A DNA stretch of 34,076 nucleotides, taken from NCBI GenBank assembly GCA_001872285.1, contig MNXU01000019.1, forward strand, positions 1 to 34,076, given 5' to 3'. Under the pieces are notes generated by a model. It had not been told where the DNA came from, searched no databases, and saw nothing but the letters and a program-made list of their open reading frames with translations. A program made the position numbers and the translations under genes. Numbering within the stretch: the first letter of the stretch is position 1; every line of letters begins with the position of its first letter. Shown here in pieces: positions 27,820 through 34,076 of this stretch. The stretch is from Betaproteobacteria bacterium CG2_30_68_42 (lineage in GTDB: Bacteria > Pseudomonadota > Gammaproteobacteria > Burkholderiales > Rhodocyclaceae).

Positions 27820-29013
27820 TCAGAGCGAATTGCAGAAGGAGGCGATCCTGCGCGCGGCCTCCACACACGGTTGCGGAGGCGCCACCAGCGCGATGCGCAC
27901 GAAGCCCGCCCCGGGATTGATCCCCCCGGCAGTGCGTGCCAGGAAGCTACCCGGCAGGACGCTCACATTATAGGCACGGTAGAGGCCGCGGGCGAAATCG
28001 GTGTCTGCGATCGGAGTGCGCGCCCACAGGTAGAAGCCGGCATCGGGCCGGTCGAATTCGAGGTGGGCGGCGAGCAGCGGCATCACCTGGGCGAACTTGG
28101 TCCGATAGAGCTTGCGGTTCTCCGCCACATGCGCCTCATCGCACCATGCCGCCGCGCTCGCATGCTGGACGGCCAGGCTCATCGCGCAGCCGTGGTAGGT
28201 GCGGTAGGTGAGGAAGCTGCGCAGCAGCGCGGCGTCGCCCGAGACGAATCCGGAGCGCATGCCGGGGACATTGGAACGCTTGGACAGGCTGGAGAATGCC
28301 AGCAGCCTGCGGAAGTCCTCGCGCCCGCAGGCCTGCGCCGCTTCCAGCGCGCCCAGCGGCGGGTGCTCGTCGTCGAAATGGATCTCGGAATAGCACTCGT
28401 CGGCGGCGATGACGAAGCCATGACGGTCGGAGAGTTCGAACAGGGTCCGCCATTCCTCGATCGTCATCACCCGGCCGGTCGGGTTGCCCGGCGAGCAGAC
28501 GTAGATCAACTGGACGCGCGACCAGGTTTCGGTGCCGTGTTCCCCGAACGGCATCGCGTAGCGGTCCTCGGGCTGCTGGTTCAGGTAGAGCGGCGCGGCC
28601 CCCGCGAGCAGCGCCGCGCCCTCGTAGATCTGATAGAAGGGATTCGGGATCGCCACGAGCGCCCCCGGACGCGAGGCGTCCACCACGCACTGGGCGATGG
28701 CGAACAGCGCTTCGCGCGAGCCATTGACCGGAAGCACCTGGGTCTCGGGGTCGATGGCGGGAAGCCGGTAACGCCGCTGCAGCCATTCTGCGATGGCGGT
28801 GCGGAGCTCGGCGCCGCCGCGGGTGGTGGGATAATTCGCGAGCGCATCCAGGGCCTGCGTCAGGTGTTCCCGGATGAAGTGCGGTGTAGTGTGCTGTGGC
28901 TCGCCGATCGAAAGGCGGATCGCCTGGAAGCCCGCTGCCGGCTGCACGCCGTCGAACAGGCGCCGCAGGCGTTCGAACGGGTAGGCCTGCAACTTGTCGA
29001 GAGCGGGGTTCAC
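27820..29013 (-). CDS. dapC: Succinyldiaminopimelate transaminase
   Basis: DapC is a PLP-dependent class I aminotransferase that makes N-succinyl-LL-diaminopimelate from its keto precursor with glutamate. The 397-residue protein has [29 protein letters not shown], typical of Dap[35 protein letters not shown] and [13 protein letters not shown] follow, then [13 protein letters not shown] and the PLP-lysine segment [20 protein letters not shown] (Lys245). The start is GTG 29013 ([16 protein letters not shown]). dapD follows 11 bases later, so dapC heads the dapC-dapD-pilU-dapE-prmB run. Its 5' end is only 3 bases from the ATG proposed for the divergent transporter, so promoters overlap the neighbour. 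Many genomes use ArgD for this step; a dedicated dapC next to dapD is usual in betaproteobacteria. Confidence 0.95.
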   Translation of the reverse strand: MNPALDKLQAYPFERLRRLFDGVQPAAGFQAIRLSIGEPQHTTPHFIREHLTQALDALANYPTTRGGAELRTAIAEWLQRRYRLPAIDPETQVLPVNGSREALFAIAQCVVDASRPGALVAIPNPFYQIYEGAALLAGAAPLYLNQQPEDRYAMPFGEHGTETWSRVQLIYVCSPGNPTGRVMTIEEWRTLFELSDRHGFVIAADECYSEIHFDDEHPPLGALEAAQACGREDFRRLLAFSSLSKRSNVPGMRSGFVSGDAALLRSFLTYRTYHGCAMSLAVQHASAAAWCDEAHVAENRKLYRTKFAQVMPLLAAHLEFDRPDAGFYLWARTPIADTDFARGLYRAYNVSVLPGSFLARTAGGINPGAGFVRIALVAPPQPCVEAARRIASFCNSL

Positions 29014-29016
29014 AGG

Positions 29017-29952
29017 ATGTCGGAGGAGGCTCGGCGCACGGGCGGCGCGGCGCAGCGCGGATTATACGTGTCGCATCCGGGTGCGGGGACTGCCTCCGTA
29101 CCGGCTTCGGCGCTTGCCGGGCTGCTCACCGGCGCCCTGGTCTGGGGCCTGATCTGGTACCCGTACCGGGTGATCGAATCGGCAGGCGTGGGTGGCGTGG
29201 CCGCCACCACGCTGACCTATCTCGTCGCCCTCCTGTGCGCGATTCCCGGACTGCCGAGATCGCGTGCGGTGCTCGCGCAGCCCGGCGCTCTCGTGGTGAT
29301 CGGGCTTGCGGCGGGCGGCTGCAATCTGGGCTACGTGCTGGCGATGCTCGGCGGCGAGGTGATGCGGGTGCTGCTGCTGTTCTATCTGGCGCCGCTGTGG
29401 ACGTTGGTTCTTTCGCGCGCGCTGCTCGGCGAGCGGATCGACCGCGCCGGGTTCGCGGTCATCGTGCTGGCTGTCGCCGGAGCCTTCACCATGCTGTGGC
29501 CGGACGCTCCCGGCATGCCGCTTCCGGCCAATCGCGCCGAATGGATCGGGCTCGCCGCCGGAGCGTTGTTCGCGCTCGGCAACGTGGTCGCGCGCAAGGC
29601 GGCCGAGGTGCCGATCGAGGTGAAGTCGTTCGCGGTGTTCGCGGGCGTTGTCGGCGGCGGCGCGGCGCTGCTGCTCGGTGGCGCTGCGCCGATCGCGATG
29701 CCGGGCGCCGCCGCGTCCCTCCTGATCCTGCTGATGGGTTTGGTGCTGTTCGCGGTCAACCTCGTCGTCCAGCACGGCCTCGCCCACACCCCGGCCAACC
29801 AGGCGATCGTGATCTTCCTGGTCGAGCTCGCGGTGGCGGCGGTGTCCTCGTGGCTGCTTGCGGGAGAGACGCTCGGCGCGCGCGAGTGGTCGGGGGGCGC
29901 GATGATCGTCGCCGCGAGCCTGCTCTCGGGGCGGATCGGCGCGGGGCGCTGA
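29017..29952 (+). CDS. EamA/DMT-family transporter
   Basis: This hydrophobic 311-residue protein has about ten predicted transmembrane helices in two EamA repeats. The first starts SALAGLLTGALVWGLIWYPYRVIESAGVGG and has EVMRVLLLFYLAPLWTLVLSRALLGERI at its end. The second starts EWIGLAAGALFALGNVVARKAAE and ends QAIVIFLVELAVAAVSSWLLAGETLGAREWSGGAMIVAASLL. The paired LAPLWTLVLSRALLGE and FLVELAVAAVSSWLLAGE motifs are the family hallmark. The substrate is unknown; members export amino acids or metabolites, and the divergent lysine operon makes an amino-acid exporter thinkable but unproven. The start is uncertain: ATG 29017 has no good ribosome site, while GTG 29068 would shorten it to 294 residues and leave space for the dapC promoter. 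It is convergent with queF across 17 bases. Confidence 0.88.
   Translation: MSEEARRTGGAAQRGLYVSHPGAGTASVPASALAGLLTGALVWGLIWYPYRVIESAGVGGVAATTLTYLVALLCAIPGLPRSRAVLAQPGALVVIGLAAGGCNLGYVLAMLGGEVMRVLLLFYLAPLWTLVLSRALLGERIDRAGFAVIVLAVAGAFTMLWPDAPGMPLPANRAEWIGLAAGALFALGNVVARKAAEVPIEVKSFAVFAGVVGGGAALLLGGAAPIAMPGAAASLLILLMGLVLFAVNLVVQHGLAHTPANQAIVIFLVELAVAAVSSWLLAGETLGAREWSGGAMIVAASLLSGRIGAGR
29061..29066 (-). promoter_or_regulatory. Perfect -10 box for the dapC operon
   Basis: The minus strand reads TATAAT (29066-29061) about 48 bases before the dapC GTG. The -35 at 17-18 bases is poor (TCCCCG/GTCCCC), so an activator or weak basal activity is possible. The box lies inside the proposed coding start of the plus-strand transporter gene, which makes that start (29017) less certain. 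Confidence 0.5.
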
Positions 29953-29969
29953 ACGCCCGGCTGCCGGAA

Positions 29970-30389
29970 TCAGCCGCGCCTCGGAGCCGCGGCCTCGAAC
30001 GCGGCGGGCTCGAAGGCGCACTCGCCCGTCCAGCCCTTCTTGCGATGCTCCGCGACGACGGTGGTGAAGATCCCGCCGCGCACGTTGAAACGTGCGGTGA
30101 GCCGCATGAAGCGCGGACGCGTGGCGGCGACCAGGTCGTCGAGGATGCGGTTCGTGACCGCCTCGTGGAATGCTCCTTCGTCGCGGAACGACCAGACGTA
30201 GAGCTTCAGGCTCTTCAGTTCGACGCAGCGACGCTCCGGGATGTAGTCGAGGACCAGGGTGGCGAAGTCCGGCTGCCCGGTCTTCGGGCACAGACAGGTG
30301 AATTCCGGGATCTCCATGTGGATCCGGTAGTCCCTGGCGGGGGCGGGGTTCGGGAAGGTCTCGAGCGCTTTCGAGGGGCCGCGGGGCAT
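29970..30389 (-). CDS. queF: NADPH-dependent 7-cyano-7-deazaguanine reductase, short (type I) form
   Basis: QueF reduces the nitrile preQ0 to the amine preQ1 for queuosine in tRNA. The 139-residue, single-domain protein belongs to the unimodular B. subtilis-like type rather than the ~280-residue E. coli-like type. [17 protein letters not shown] carries the nucleophilic Cys34 and Asp41. The QueF motif [20 protein letters not shown] and [10 protein letters not shown] follow. tRNA-His (GUG), a queuosine target, is in this window, but no other que gene is. The ATG at 30389 has AAGG about 10 bases upstream. It is divergent from smc and convergent with the transporter. Confidence 0.95.
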   Translation of the reverse strand: MPRGPSKALETFPNPAPARDYRIHMEIPEFTCLCPKTGQPDFATLVLDYIPERRCVELKSLKLYVWSFRDEGAFHEAVTNRILDDLVAATRPRFMRLTARFNVRGGIFTTVVAEHRKKGWTGECAFEPAAFEAAAPRRG

Positions 30390-30522
30390 TCGGGGGAGCC
30401 TTCTAAAATGCTATTATAACGGCCCGAAACGCCACGCCTTCCGGTTCCTTCCGCGGGCGCGGGACCGCGAGCGGCGGCGCCACGGCCGCGTTTCCACCGA
30501 TACTCCTCAAGACTCTCTCGCA
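30390..30522. promoter_or_regulatory. queF/smc divergent intergenic region
   Basis: A perfect TATAAT on the minus strand (30418-30413) can serve queF; its -35 is not clear. The plus strand has AT-rich CTATTATAAC at the same place (30411-30420), which could act as a -10 for smc with a leader of about 100 bases. The rest is GC-rich. No Shine-Dalgarno was seen before the smc GTG. No preQ1 riboswitch-like structure was recognised. Confidence 0.45.
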
Positions 30523-34037
<3,515 letters not shown>

Positions 34038-34041
<4 letters not shown>

Positions 34042-34076
34042 GCAGGGAGCAGGGGCCCCGCGCAGCGGGGATGCGA
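34038..34076 (+). CDS. Possible first codons of the gene after smc (partial)
   Basis: A GTGA overlap (GTG 34038-34040, smc TGA 34039-34041) opens a frame that stays open to the window end (13 codons). In related genomes smc is often followed by zipA and ligA, but these few residues are not recognisable, so the call rests on the overlap alone. Confidence 0.2.

Noticed and set aside
24464-27973. Plus-strand open frame of about 1169 codons opposite prmB, dapE, pilU and dapD
   Set aside because: It is antisense to four confident genes and shows the repetitive charged look of a codon-bias artefact.

Overview
The window is high-GC chromosomal DNA from a proteobacterium, most probably a betaproteobacterium. 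The reasons are the roughly 400-residue TrpS with an internal insertion, the dapC-dapD-pilU-dapE-prmB cluster, the rimP-nusA-infB-rbfA-truB-rpsO-pnp block, DksA of the short proteobacterial type, and tRNA genes that encode their CCA ends. The species cannot be told from the sequence. Nearly all genes are housekeeping genes in tightly packed operons. I found no CRISPR array, prophage, toxin-antitoxin pair, defence island or biosynthetic cluster, and I do not think the window holds a new multi-gene system. The points most worth a second look are a frameshifted lipoprotein, a two-hairpin leader before rimP, and a pilus retraction ATPase inside a lysine-biosynthesis operon.

Layout. 1-772: an IS3-family transposase remnant running off the left edge, then apparently non-coding DNA. 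773-4962: divergent acnA (minus) and fumC (plus), two TCA-cycle enzymes sharing a 62-base gap. 5039-6527: lapA (minus), a 332-base gap, and a lipoprotein gene (DUF3568-like plus SPOR-like) broken by an apparent frameshift. 6605-13622: a plus-strand run of alpha/beta hydrolase, rnm (PHP phosphoesterase), yciO, M50 protease, trpS, yigI-like thioesterase, scpA, scpB and rluB, several of which overlap or abut. 13619-22086: the transcription/translation block. A promoter and an attenuator-like leader precede rimP-nusA-infB-rbfA-truB, then rpsO with its own promoter, a hairpin terminator, and pnp with a TTG start.

22150-23090: dksA (minus), then tRNA-Pro(UGG), tRNA-Arg(UCU) and tRNA-His(GUG) on the plus strand, closed by a perfect 14-bp hairpin. 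23116-29013 (minus strand): dapC, dapD, pilU, dapE, prmB and a single-domain response regulator, i.e. three steps of the succinylase lysine/diaminopimelate route mixed with a type IV pilus ATPase and a ribosomal-protein L3 methyltransferase. 29017-34041: an EamA-type transporter, queF (minus) and smc.

Together the genes cover ribosome assembly and maturation (rimP, rbfA, rpsO, rluB, prmB), transcription control (nusA, dksA), RNA decay (pnp), tRNA supply and modification (trpS, truB, queF, three tRNAs) and chromosome condensation (smc with scpA/scpB about 18 kb away). Several genes use GTG or TTG starts (rluB, truB, pnp, dapC, smc).
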